From a virus, in IMG/VR virus record IMGVR_UViG_3300048589_000784, positions 1 through 33,560 of that record: a stretch of 33,560 bases of DNA; one strand, written 5' to 3'. The position numbers and the translations under genes are program-made. Positions 14,888 to 22,521 of this stretch are shown piece by piece (position 1 is the first letter of the stretch; each line of letters begins with the position of its first letter). A model generated the notes under the pieces. That model was given only the letters and a program-made list of their open reading frames with translations. It had not been told where the DNA came from and did no database searches.

Positions 14888-15082
14888 ATGACTCATCTCG
14901 TGTTCACCGGCCCGATCACCGGCGCGGTGACCCTGCCCGACGGCTCCCAGGTGGATGTGTCCCCACCCGTGGTGACAGTCCCCGATCAGGACACCGCCGA
15001 GGCGGTGGCCCACGCCGTGGCCGTCCGTTACCGCGACGAGGGACACCCCACCGACCCCAACTTCACCTATCAGGAGGACTGA
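14888..15082 (+). CDS. Small hypothetical head protein (64 aa)
   Basis: Encodes 64 residues with ACAGGAG ahead of the ATG. The sequence is beta-rich (HLVFTGPITGAVTLPDG), followed by a helix in which Ala and Val recur (TAEAVAHAVAVRY). It ends four bases before the next ATG, so it is part of the same transcript. Position between capsid and Gp80-like genes would suit a head accessory or decoration component, but no family is recognised. No membrane segment is present. Confidence 0.7.
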   Translation: MTHLVFTGPITGAVTLPDGSQVDVSPPVVTVPDQDTAEAVAHAVAVRYRDEGHPTDPNFTYQED

Positions 15083-15085
15083 CCC

Positions 15086-15442
15086 ATGGCTCTGGCATCA
15101 GCAGCAGCAGCCAACGCCGCCCTGGACGGGATCGCCGCCGTGGCCGGGTTCGCCTCGCTGCACACCGCGAGCCCGGGCACCGACGGCTCCAACGAGAACG
15201 CCAACAGTGGCGGCTACGCCCGGCAGGCCGTGGCGTGGAACGCCGCCTCCGGCGGCAGCATGACCAACTCGGGGGCGCTGTCGTTCACCACCGGCGGCAC
15301 CGTCGAGGTGACCCACGTCGGCACGTGGAGTTCCGGCACGTACGGCGCGGGCACCTACTACATCGGCCTGGCGCTCACCAGCGGGCTGACCGCCGCCTCG
15401 ATCACGTTCGCCGCAGGCAGCCTGACCCTGACCGCGTCCTGA
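15086..15442 (+). CDS. Gp80-like virion protein
   Basis: Encodes 118 residues. The FASLHTASPGTDGSNE segment, followed by GGYARQAVAWNAASGG and a long beta-strand tail, matches the small Gp80-like family of actinobacteriophages. These are short beta-sandwich virion proteins often encoded with fibres or near the head genes. The C-terminal half is Gly/Thr/Ser rich. It ends just upstream of the large repeat protein, which shares the same compositional bias. A decoration or fibre-base role is inferred. Confidence 0.75.
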   Translation: MALASAAAANAALDGIAAVAGFASLHTASPGTDGSNENANSGGYARQAVAWNAASGGSMTNSGALSFTTGGTVEVTHVGTWSSGTYGAGTYYIGLALTSGLTAASITFAAGSLTLTAS

Positions 15443-15468
15443 CCCTTCCCCCACTGAGGCGGTGACCC

Positions 15469-17757
15469 GTGGCGTCCCTCACGTTCCTGCCCACGGGCAT
15501 CACCGCCGGTGCGGACACGAACAGCCCCTACGCGGGTCGCACCTACACCCTGCCGTCGGGCACCACCTCCGGTGACCTGCTCGTCGGCTTCTACGGCGGC
15601 AAGCCGTACGACACGGTGCCCTCCATCCCGAGCGGGTACACCGCGCAGTCCGGCGGGGCCAACGGCACCACCGCCAACGGCAACGGCTCCGGGTCGGTGT
15701 ACGCGGTGGCGTTCACCAAGACCCACTCGGGTTCGGAGTCCGACCCCTCCTCGACGATGGCGGCGGGCTACTCCCCGGCCATCACGGCCATGCTGGCGAT
15801 CCAGCCCGACTCGGCGGTCACCTGGGCGGTGACCTCCACCAAGGGGTCGGACTCGGCCGCGACGGGCACCAACTTCAGCGCGACCGGCGAGTCCACACTC
15901 GACTACACCACCGGCGACGTCGTGGTGGTGCAGATCGTGCACAACGACGACAGCAGCGGCGACAGCGGCTTCCGGCTGTCCATCCCCGGCTGTGTGGTGT
16001 CCACCCCGATCCAGCGGCTGACCGGCACGCTGACCACGAGCACCGGCAACGACGGCCGGATGTACGTGCTCACCGCCGGGATCATCAGCGGCACCGCCAC
16101 CGGCGCCCCGACCGTGACCGCCACGACCGGCTCGGGGGACTCCGACGGGCAGGCGGTGTTCCTGCGCGCCAGCGGCGCCTCCTACGCCCCGGCCGCCAAG
16201 GCCGAGACGTTCACCGACGACTTCGCCGACGGCATCGGCTCGCACTGGAACAACAACGGCGGGTCACCCACCGTCGTCGACGGGGCCATGTCCCAGACGG
16301 TCAGCACCTCGTGGACGGCCTCGTGGACACCCAACGACGGGTGGAGCCCCCCGATGGCCGCCCCGCTCGACCTCACCGACTCGCACGTGTTCGCGCAGGT
16401 CGGCCTCCCGGCGGTCGGGTCGGCCGGGGGCCAGTGGCGGTTCAACCTGCTGAACAACATCCCGCTGGACTCCGTGGCGATCTTCATGGACTCCTCGGAC
16501 AAGATTCAGGGCTACGTCAAGAAGTCCAACTCCACGGTGTTCACCGGCACCGCCGGGCCGACGTACAACCCGACGACGCACGCCTGGCTGCGCATCCGTG
16601 AGGCGAGCGGCACGGTCTACTTCGACCACTCGGCCGACGGGGTCACGTGGACGAACTTCGACTCCACCACGCACACCGTCGACCTGACCAACGTGTTCAT
16701 CGAGTTCGGCGCCCAGATGCCCTCGGGCACCGACACCATGACCGTCGACAACGTCAACGTGGCCGGTTCCAGCGGGACGCCGGGCACCGCCAGCGGCTCG
16801 CTGAGCCTGGGCGCCAGCGCGACAGCGGCGGCGGCGGGATCGGCCGGTGGGTCGCTGAGCCTGGGCGGCAGCGCGGCAGCGGCAGCAGCGGGCACCGCCA
16901 CCGCCAGCGGCTCACTGACCCTCAGTGGCAGCGCGACCGGGGCGGCCGTCGGCACCGCCAGCGGCTCACTGGCCCTGGCAGGCGACGCGGTCGCTTCGAC
17001 CGACGCGGCGGGCTCGCTCACTCTGGGCGGCAGCGCGACCGGGACGGTGAGCATCACCGCCGGTGGTGCACTCACGCTGGGCGGCACCGCCCTCGGTGCT
17101 GCTGCTGAGACGGCTACCGGCGCCCTCACGCTGGACGGAGCCGCCGTCGCGGCCGGGGCGGGCACCGCGACCGGCGACGTCACGCTCAGCGGCACCGCGA
17201 CGGGCCAGGCCGCCACCACCGGCGCTGGCAGTCTGGCCCTGAGCGGCATCGCCGACGGCGGCGCGTCCGGGGCGGCCAGCGGCACACTGACCCTCGACGG
17301 GCTGGTCGCCGCCGGTCTGCTCGGGCAGGCCACCGGCGAGGTCACCCTCGGTGGGCAGGCCACCGGGCTGGCCGCCGGGCAGGCCGCCGGCGGGCTGTCG
17401 CTGACCGGGTACGCCCTGGCGGGCGCCGACGTGGCCGCCTCCGGTCTGCTGTCGCTGTCCGGGCTGGCGGCCGCCGACGGTTCGGCCACCGCCGCCGGGC
17501 ATCTCGCACTGGCCGGGACGGCCGTCCCCGACGGCTACGTCGTCGGCTGGCTGGAACTGGTCGGCACCGCCACCGGGGCCGCGCAGACCCTGAGCCCGGG
17601 CGACATGACCGGCGCCACGTCGGTCGCCTCGATGACCGGCGCCAGTACGGCCTCGGGCATCACCGGCGCCAGCAGTGGCGTCGCCGGGATCACCGGCGCC
17701 CAGACCGCCGGTGACATTCAAGGGCAGTCCGCGGCCGCGACCATGAGCAGGAGTTGA
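15469..17757 (+). CDS. Large Gly/Ala/Ser/Thr-rich repeat virion protein (762 aa)
   Basis: Encodes 762 residues from GTG 15469. Residues 1-240 form a beta-rich domain (AGRTYTLPSGTTSGDLLVGF, then VWAV-like strands). Residues about 245-440 resemble a concanavalin/LamG-type sandwich (FTDDFADGIGSHW, YFDHSADGVTWTNFDS). From residue 443 about fifteen 18-residue repeats of form G-x-L-x-L-x-G-x-A follow. Four 9-10-residue repeats on the MTGA/ITGA theme close the protein. Such a fold could be a rigid beta-solenoid stalk or a head fibre. Its place between capsid and connector genes is unusual for a tail fibre. The Ser/Thr/Gly richness makes it a possible substrate of the three glycosyltransferases downstream. 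Confidence 0.8.
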   Translation: MASLTFLPTGITAGADTNSPYAGRTYTLPSGTTSGDLLVGFYGGKPYDTVPSIPSGYTAQSGGANGTTANGNGSGSVYAVAFTKTHSGSESDPSSTMAAGYSPAITAMLAIQPDSAVTWAVTSTKGSDSAATGTNFSATGESTLDYTTGDVVVVQIVHNDDSSGDSGFRLSIPGCVVSTPIQRLTGTLTTSTGNDGRMYVLTAGIISGTATGAPTVTATTGSGDSDGQAVFLRASGASYAPAAKAETFTDDFADGIGSHWNNNGGSPTVVDGAMSQTVSTSWTASWTPNDGWSPPMAAPLDLTDSHVFAQVGLPAVGSAGGQWRFNLLNNIPLDSVAIFMDSSDKIQGYVKKSNSTVFTGTAGPTYNPTTHAWLRIREASGTVYFDHSADGVTWTNFDSTTHTVDLTNVFIEFGAQMPSGTDTMTVDNVNVAGSSGTPGTASGSLSLGASATAAAAGSAGGSLSLGGSAAAAAAGTATASGSLTLSGSATGAAVGTASGSLALAGDAVASTDAAGSLTLGGSATGTVSITAGGALTLGGTALGAAAETATGALTLDGAAVAAGAGTATGDVTLSGTATGQAATTGAGSLALSGIADGGASGAASGTLTLDGLVAAGLLGQATGEVTLGGQATGLAAGQAAGGLSLTGYALAGADVAASGLLSLSGLAAADGSATAAGHLALAGTAVPDGYVVGWLELVGTATGAAQTLSPGDMTGATSVASMTGASTASGITGASSGVAGITGAQTAGDIQGQSAAATMSRS
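16795..17590 (+). repeat. About 15 tandem 54-bp repeats within the 762-aa protein gene
   Basis: Degenerate coding repeats of 54 bases encode 18-residue units with the pattern G-x-L-x-L-x-G-x-A, then a Gly/Ala/Thr spacer. Copies vary between 16 and 20 residues. Recurrent DNA words such as CTGGGCGGCAGCGCG and ACCGGC show shared ancestry. The unit changes gradually along the array, suggesting duplication followed by drift. Confidence 0.8.
17605..17733 (+). repeat. Short MTGA/ITGA coding repeats
   Basis: Four 9-10-residue repeats end in (M/I)-T-G-A, encoded around repeated ACCGGCGCC words, at the C-terminus of the 762-residue protein. They differ in period from the 54-bp array just upstream, so the protein carries two distinct repeat types. 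Confidence 0.6.
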
Positions 17758-17759
17758 GA

Positions 17760-18620
17760 ATGGCAACCTACGACCTCGGCGACGTCGTCACGCTGAGCGC
17801 GTCCGTGCATGACGTCGACGGTGACCTGGCCGACGCCACCGACGTGACCCTCGACGTGACCCTGCCCGACGGCACGCTCACCCAGCCGACGGTGAGCCAC
17901 CCCTCGGTGGGGCAGTACACCGCCACGTACACCCCGCCCAGCCCTGGGCGCTACATGGTGCGCTGGGTGGCCACCGGGGACAACGCCTCGGCGTTCACCG
18001 ACTCCTTCAGCGTGCGAGACCCCGACGCCGTGCGGACGTACCTGGCCACCGTCGACGACGTCGTGGCGCTGGGCGCCAGCCCCGCGCAGGTGACCGGCGA
18101 GATGCTGGCCCAGGCGTCGGCCCGGTTCCGCTCGGAGGCCCAGCACCCCATCGACCGGCGCACCTACACCCAGGTGCTGCGCGCCGTCGGCGGGTGGCTG
18201 CGGCTGCCCCGCACCCCGGTGGCCGCCGTCGACGAGGTGCGCGCGGTCAACGCCGACGGCACCCTCGGCGACCTGCTCACCGGCTGGGTGTTCGACGGCC
18301 TCGACATGCTCACCGTGTCGCGGCTGACCCCCGACGTGTGGCTCAACGGCCCCGCAGCGGTCTGGTCGGACACCGTGCAGGTCACCTACACCGCCGGGTA
18401 CGACCCGATCCCCGAGGACGTGCGCTGGGCCGTGGCCGCCATGGTCAAGCGCGCCGCCGAGGCGGGCTCGTCGGGGGTGACCGCTGAGGCCATCGGCGAC
18501 TTCAGCCGCTCCTTCGGCGGGTACACCGCATCGGGGGCGTACTCGATGACCGCCGACGAGCGGGCCACCGCCGCCCGCTACCGCACCACCGCCCGGTCAC
18601 TGTCGGTCGGTCGGGGCTAG
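17760..18620 (+). CDS. Head-tail connector with N-terminal Ig-like domain (gp6-like)
   Basis: Encodes 286 residues from ATG 17760, six bases after AGGAG; TTG 17754 is a weaker start. Residues 1-85 form an Ig-like beta domain (DLGDVVTLSASVHDVDGD, SHPSVGQYTATY, GRYMVRW). Residues about 95-286 match the helical adaptor that docks beneath the portal, with DDVVALGASPAQVTGEML, FRSEAQHPIDRRTYTQ and AVAAMVKRAAEA. The Ig-like addition is not part of the standard adaptor and may project outward. It is the first gene of the connector set, but glycosyltransferase genes separate it from the rest. Confidence 0.85.
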   Translation: MATYDLGDVVTLSASVHDVDGDLADATDVTLDVTLPDGTLTQPTVSHPSVGQYTATYTPPSPGRYMVRWVATGDNASAFTDSFSVRDPDAVRTYLATVDDVVALGASPAQVTGEMLAQASARFRSEAQHPIDRRTYTQVLRAVGGWLRLPRTPVAAVDEVRAVNADGTLGDLLTGWVFDGLDMLTVSRLTPDVWLNGPAAVWSDTVQVTYTAGYDPIPEDVRWAVAAMVKRAAEAGSSGVTAEAIGDFSRSFGGYTASGAYSMTADERATAARYRTTARSLSVGRG

Positions 18621-18676
18621 ACCCCCCGCAGAACCGGCTGTACCGGGCGCTGACGGGCGAACACATAGGGCCACGT

Positions 18677-19339
18677 ATGAACACACACACCGACCTCGTC
18701 GTCCTCGTGCCGATGCTTGGCCGCGCGCAGACGATGGCGCCGCTGCGCGACTCGCTGCACGACACGGCGCCGGGCGCCGACCTGCTGTGGATCGTCACCG
18801 ACGGCGACACCGAGGTGCTGGCAGGCGTCGGCAGCGACGACCTCGTGCTGGTGGTGCCCCAGCGCAAGCGCGGCGACTACGCACACAAGATCAACCGAGC
18901 TAGTTCCGCAACCGATCACCGGCTGCTGTTCCTGGGCGGGTGCGACATCCGGTTCCACCCGGGCTGGATCGACGCCTGCCGGGCGCGGCTGGCCGACGGT
19001 GCCCTGGTGGTGGGCACCAACGACCTCGGCAACCCGGCCACCGCCACCGGGCAGTTGAGCACCCACACCCTGGTGGATCGGCGCTACCTCGACCTGGGCA
19101 CCGCCGACGAGCCCGGGGTGCTGCTGCACGAGGGCTACTGGCACGAGTACGTGGACACCGAGTTCGTGGCCACCGCCAAGGCGCGCGGGGTGTACGCCCA
19201 CGCCCCGGACGCCGTCGTCGAGCACCTGCACCCGCGCTGGGGCAAGGCGCCCACCGACCCGCTCTACGCCCAGGCCCGCAAGCGCATGACCCTGGGCCGG
19301 GCGATCTACCGCAGGAGGCGACGGCTGTGGACGACGTGA
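18677..19339 (+). CDS. Glycosyltransferase-like protein 1
   Basis: Encodes 220 residues. The Rossmann-like start (LVVLVPMLGRAQ) leads to an acidic metal site context (LLFLGGCDIRFHPGW). A later YWHEYVDTEFVATAKARG segment is typical of GT-A transferases, followed by a basic tail (RRRRRLW). It overlaps the second transferase by 13 bases. The acceptor and sugar are not deducible. It sits in the connector operon, so virion proteins are plausible targets, which is an inference from position. A 56-base gap precedes it without a strong ribosome site. Confidence 0.8.
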   Translation: MNTHTDLVVLVPMLGRAQTMAPLRDSLHDTAPGADLLWIVTDGDTEVLAGVGSDDLVLVVPQRKRGDYAHKINRASSATDHRLLFLGGCDIRFHPGWIDACRARLADGALVVGTNDLGNPATATGQLSTHTLVDRRYLDLGTADEPGVLLHEGYWHEYVDTEFVATAKARGVYAHAPDAVVEHLHPRWGKAPTDPLYAQARKRMTLGRAIYRRRRRLWTT

Positions 19340-19896
19340 CCGTGGTGGTGGGCACCTACGGTGACCGCCGGGCGTGGGAGTCGCTGGCCTACCGCCGGGC
19401 GATCCCCAGCGCCCGGATGCAGGGCGTCCCGGTGATCCACATGCACGGGGACACACTGGCCCAGGCCCGCAACGACGGCATCCGGGCAGCCAGCACCGAA
19501 TGGGTGCTGGTGCTCGACGCCGACGACGAGTTGGCCCCCGGCGCGGTCGACGCCCTGCTGGGCGGCAGCGCCGACCTGCGCGCGCCCCGGCTGATCGAGG
19601 TGCACCCCTCCGGGCGGCAGTCCGAGCGGGTGCTGGCCGAGCGCGACATCGAACGGCTCAACCCCCTGCCGGTGACCACCCTGGCCCGTCGGGCGGCCGT
19701 GCTCGACGTCGGCGGGTTCCAGCCCTGGCCCGCCTGGGAGGACTGGGCGCTGTGGCTGACCCTGGTACGCCGGGGCGCCACCTACGAACACATCCGCGAG
19801 GCGGTGCTGTACGCCCACATACGCCCCGGGTCGCTCAACCGCTCGGTGCGCAACGGCCGGGTGCTGTACCGCCAGATTCGGGAGGCTTCATGGTGA
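19327..19896 (+). CDS. Family 2-type glycosyltransferase 2
   Basis: Encodes 189 residues from GTG 19327, set by AGGAGG eight bases upstream (19313-19318). It is compact but has the GT2 signatures: VTVVVGTYGD at the start, LAQARNDGIRAAS, the metal-binding LDADDELAPG, and a WEDWALWLTLVRRG acceptor-side motif with the acidic ED pair. The C-terminus overlaps the third transferase (ATGGTGA). A short two-domain GT-A enzyme is expected to use a nucleotide-sugar. It looks intact. Confidence 0.88.
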   Translation: MDDVTVVVGTYGDRRAWESLAYRRAIPSARMQGVPVIHMHGDTLAQARNDGIRAASTEWVLVLDADDELAPGAVDALLGGSADLRAPRLIEVHPSGRQSERVLAERDIERLNPLPVTTLARRAAVLDVGGFQPWPAWEDWALWLTLVRRGATYEHIREAVLYAHIRPGSLNRSVRNGRVLYRQIREASW

Positions 19897-20567
19897 ACGT
19901 CGAGGTGGTCATCCCCATCGGCAAGAACGACAGCGCCGGGCGCATCCGGGTGCGGGACTGGATCGTCGAGCGCTACCGGCGCGAGCACCCCGACTACCGG
20001 GTCACCCTCGCGGGATGCCCGACGCGGGACTGGTCGAAGGGCCGCGCCGCCAACCCGCTGCTGCTGGGGTCGACGGCCGACGTGGTGATCCTGGCCGACG
20101 CCGACTCCTACGTGCACCCCCGGATGCTGGCTGCAGCCGCCCTCGCGGTGGCCGACAACCCCGCCGGGTGGGGCTTCCCCCACACCCTGGTGCGGCGCAT
20201 CACCGGCCGGGACACCGCCCGCATCCTCGACGGCGAACAGGTGCCCCGGCCCGGTTTCGAGCGCACCGCCAGCGTGCTGCCCGGCGGCGGCATCGTCGCG
20301 GCCACCCCGCAGGCGTGGCGTCACGTCGGCGGGGTCGACCCCCGGTTCGTCGGCTGGGGCGGTGAGGACTTCGCGCTGGGCTGCGCCCTGCACATGCTGC
20401 GCGGCGCCCCGTCGATGCCCCAGGAGGCCAGCATCCTGTGGCACCTGTGGCACCCCAGCGGCAAGCGGCGCACCAGCGCGGACACCCAAGACCTGCTGCG
20501 CCGCTACCGGATCGCCCGGCGCGGCGACCGTGAACAGATGGCCGCCCTGGTCGGGGAGTGGCGATGA
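19890..20567 (+). CDS. Glycosyltransferase 3 with WGGED motif
   Basis: Encodes 225 residues from ATG 19890, five bases after GGGAGG. VVIPIGKND begins the GT-A fold. ILADADSYVHP carries the DxD metal site. FVGWGGEDFALG matches the WGGED motif of galactosyl/GalNAc-transferases of the GT7/GT27 type. GGIVAATPQAWRHVGG precedes it as in that group. A soluble cytoplasmic enzyme is expected, with no membrane segment. Its stop overlaps the next connector gene (ATGA), so it is fully embedded in the structural operon. Virion glycosylation by actinophages is known; the substrate here is not shown. Confidence 0.88.
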   Translation: MVNVEVVIPIGKNDSAGRIRVRDWIVERYRREHPDYRVTLAGCPTRDWSKGRAANPLLLGSTADVVILADADSYVHPRMLAAAALAVADNPAGWGFPHTLVRRITGRDTARILDGEQVPRPGFERTASVLPGGGIVAATPQAWRHVGGVDPRFVGWGGEDFALGCALHMLRGAPSMPQEASILWHLWHPSGKRRTSADTQDLLRRYRIARRGDREQMAALVGEWR

Positions 20568-20896
20568 GCGGACTGCCGGAACACCTGCTGCGCCCGTTGT
20601 CGGCGCAGCGCTCCACCGAGACGGTCAACCCCGACGGCACCGTCGACACCACCTGGGACAGCGTCGCCTTCACCGGCCGGATCACCCGGGGCCGGGCCAG
20701 CGAGGACACCGACCGGGGCCGCCAGGCCGGGGTCACCGAGATCACCCTGATGACCAACTACGACGGGCTGGACACCACCGACCGGATCGTGGACGCCGAG
20801 CAGACCCCGTGGCTGGTGGACGGCCCGCCGCTGCCGATCTGGGACGCCGACGGCGTGCACCACTACGAGGTTCCCCTACGGAGGGCCGAAGGATGA
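20564..20896 (+). CDS. Head-closure / stopper connector protein
   Basis: Encodes 110 residues. GGGGAG precedes the ATG, which overlaps the stop of glycosyltransferase 3. The sequence is a beta-rich small domain (ETVNPDGTVDTTWDSVAFTGRIT, EITLMTNYDGLDTTDRIVD, PLPIWDADGVHHYEV) consistent with head-closure proteins that plug the portal before tail joining. Its stop overlaps the next ATG. Assignment rests on size, fold pattern and order rather than a diagnostic motif. Confidence 0.65.
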   Translation: MSGLPEHLLRPLSAQRSTETVNPDGTVDTTWDSVAFTGRITRGRASEDTDRGRQAGVTEITLMTNYDGLDTTDRIVDAEQTPWLVDGPPLPIWDADGVHHYEVPLRRAEG

Positions 20897-21159
20897 TCGT
20901 CAAGACGAACAAGGCCGCGCTGCGCGCCATCCTGCGCATCAACGCCGAGCCCACCCTGAAGGCCATCGCCGACCGGGTCGCCAACTCTACCGAGAACCTG
21001 ACCGGGCCGGTCGACGGCCGCCACCCGACGGTGACCCGCTACGACGAGCGCGGCCCCGCGCGTGCCCGCTCCGTGGTCGTGGTGCACCACCCGAGCGCCG
21101 ACGGGCGGGCCGCCGCCCAGCGGGCCGCCGAGGCGTCCCTGCGGATCGCGGGCACCTGA
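20893..21159 (+). CDS. Neck / HK97 gp10-like connector protein
   Basis: Encodes 88 residues. It is helical at the start (AALRAILRINAEPTLKAIADRVANS), then beta (TVTRYDERGPARARSVVVVHH), ending in an Ala-rich helix. The ATG overlaps the previous stop. The layout of a helix, a hairpin and a terminal helix fits the small neck proteins that follow the stopper in siphovirus gene order. It is shorter than the usual 120-150 residues. Confidence 0.65.
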   Translation: MIVKTNKAALRAILRINAEPTLKAIADRVANSTENLTGPVDGRHPTVTRYDERGPARARSVVVVHHPSADGRAAAQRAAEASLRIAGT

Positions 21160-21160
21160 C

Positions 21161-21547
21161 ATGGACGCCGTGTGGCCCGACGCCACCTCGGTAGTCACCG
21201 GCTACCTGATCGGCGCCCAGACCGTGCCGGTGCGCTGGACCGTCCCGGCGACCCGGCCCGCCGAGTTCATCGTGGTACGCCGGGCCGGGTCGGGCACCCC
21301 CATGACGTGGGCCGACCGGGCCGCCATGGACGTGGAGTGCTGGTCGGGTGACCCCGACGGCAACCCCAAGCCCGCCCACGAGTTGGCGGCCACCATCCGG
21401 CGGCTGCTGTGCAACATGCCCGCCGGGGACAACCCGGTGGGCGACGTCACCATCACGGGCATCTCCTACCTGCCCGACCCAGTCTCCCGATGCCCGCGCG
21501 TGGTGATCGGGGCTCAGGTGCTGCTCAGGCCGAGCAACGCACCGTAA
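21161..21547 (+). CDS. Tail terminator protein
   Basis: Encodes 128 residues from ATG 21161, one base after the preceding stop; the longer upstream frame overlaps the previous gene. The fold pattern is alpha/beta: MTWADRAAMDVECWSGD, HELAATIRRLLCNM, VGDVTITGISYLPDP. It matches tail-terminator proteins, which cap tail polymerisation and contact the head. The position just before the major tail gene agrees. Confidence 0.75.
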   Translation: MDAVWPDATSVVTGYLIGAQTVPVRWTVPATRPAEFIVVRRAGSGTPMTWADRAAMDVECWSGDPDGNPKPAHELAATIRRLLCNMPAGDNPVGDVTITGISYLPDPVSRCPRVVIGAQVLLRPSNAP

Positions 21548-21580
21548 CACCCAACCCAACACCATCAGGAGGAACCTGCC

Positions 21581-22135
21581 ATGGCAGCAGAGGACATCTT
21601 TGCGGGCTCCGGTCAGGCGCTGTCCGGCCCGTACGGCACGACACTGCCCACCGACATCGACGACATGACCACCCTCGACCCGGCCCTGCTCGACCTGGGG
21701 CTCATCTCCGAGGACGGCCTGGAGCACGCCTTCAGCGTGGACAAGACCGTGATCCGCGACTGGTCGGGGCAGCCGGTGCGCGCCATCGGCACCTCGACCG
21801 AGATCACCTTCAAGTTGACCTACCTGGAGACCAACGCCGAGGTGATCGGCCACTACTACGGGGCCGACCCCGTCGTGGCCGGAACCGGCTCCCGGGTCGA
21901 CTTCGGGCAGCCGTCCGACCGCACCTACGCCATGGTGATCCCGGTGGAAGATCCCGGCACCGGCCGGGTGAAGGTCTACGTGCTGCCCCGCGTCGAGGTC
22001 GTCGAGCGTGACGACCAGACGGTCAAGCCTGACGAGACCGGCTACGGGATCACCTATCAGGCGCTGCTGGAGCCCACCCTCGGCTCGTGCGGCTACATCC
22101 TGTTCGACGAGGACTTGACCGGCACGCTGACCTGA
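21581..22135 (+). CDS. Major tail tube protein
   Basis: Encodes 184 residues, preceded by AGGAGG. It has the beta-sandwich pattern of siphovirus tail tube subunits: a long N-terminal loop (AGSGQALSGPYGTT), EITFKLTYLETNAEVIGHYYG, RTYAMVIPVED, then KVYVLPRVEVVERDD and ITYQALLEPT. It stacks as hexamers around the tape measure. It is followed by a 15-bp perfect hairpin, the second after an abundant structural protein. The gene appears intact. Confidence 0.9.
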   Translation: MAAEDIFAGSGQALSGPYGTTLPTDIDDMTTLDPALLDLGLISEDGLEHAFSVDKTVIRDWSGQPVRAIGTSTEITFKLTYLETNAEVIGHYYGADPVVAGTGSRVDFGQPSDRTYAMVIPVEDPGTGRVKVYVLPRVEVVERDDQTVKPDETGYGITYQALLEPTLGSCGYILFDEDLTGTLT

Positions 22136-22138
22136 TCC

Positions 22139-22186
22139 AGACCGGGCCGGGTGTCTCATCGTGGTGGCGTCCACCCGGCCCGGTCT
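22139..22186 (+). terminator. 15-bp perfect hairpin after the major tail gene
   Basis: AGACCGGGCCGGGTG (22139-22153) pairs perfectly with CACCCGGCCCGGTCT (22172-22186) over an 18-base loop, four bases after the tail tube stop. CCTTCCTGG follows, with no poly-U. It probably protects the tail tube mRNA or reduces downstream transcription. Confidence 0.65.
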
Positions 22187-22236
22187 CCTTCCTGGCGCCA
22201 CCACACAACCCCACCACGCACAAGGAAGCCACCACC

Positions 22237-22521
22237 ATGCCCGACAGCAAGAAGATGGACGCCCTCAAGGCCGACGCCGTGTTCAAGACCGCGAAGGTCA
22301 CCTTCCGCGACCAGTCCTTCACCATCGCCTCGCCCGACGAATGGCTCATGGACTTCGCCCACTACGCCGACCGGGACAAGATCACCCTGGCGTTGGAGGC
22401 CGCCCTGGGCGCCGAGCAGTACGTCACGTTCCTGGGGCTGCGGCCCAAGCCGACGCTGACCGAGGCCGCGCAACTCATGGAACAGATCGTGTCGGCCTTC
22501 GGGCTGTCCCAGGGGGAATAG
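22237..22521 (+). CDS. Tail assembly chaperone, short form
   Basis: Encodes 94 residues from ATG 22237 with AAGGAAG upstream; the longer frame would cross the hairpin. It has the pattern of phage gpG-type chaperones: FKTAKVTFRDQSFTIASPDEWLMDFAHYAD, then an acidic helical end (LTEAAQLMEQIVSAFGLSQ). It keeps the tape measure soluble during tail assembly. Just before its stop a run of five G allows a -1 frameshift into the downstream frame, giving the long form. Confidence 0.85.
   Translation: MPDSKKMDALKADAVFKTAKVTFRDQSFTIASPDEWLMDFAHYADRDKITLALEAALGAEQYVTFLGLRPKPTLTEAAQLMEQIVSAFGLSQGE

Noticed and set aside
16966-17766. Long minus-strand open frame opposite the repeat protein gene
   Set aside because: It is a mirror of the Gly/Ala-rich plus-strand repeats; high GC keeps it open. 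It lacks a ribosome site and its product is low-complexity noise.
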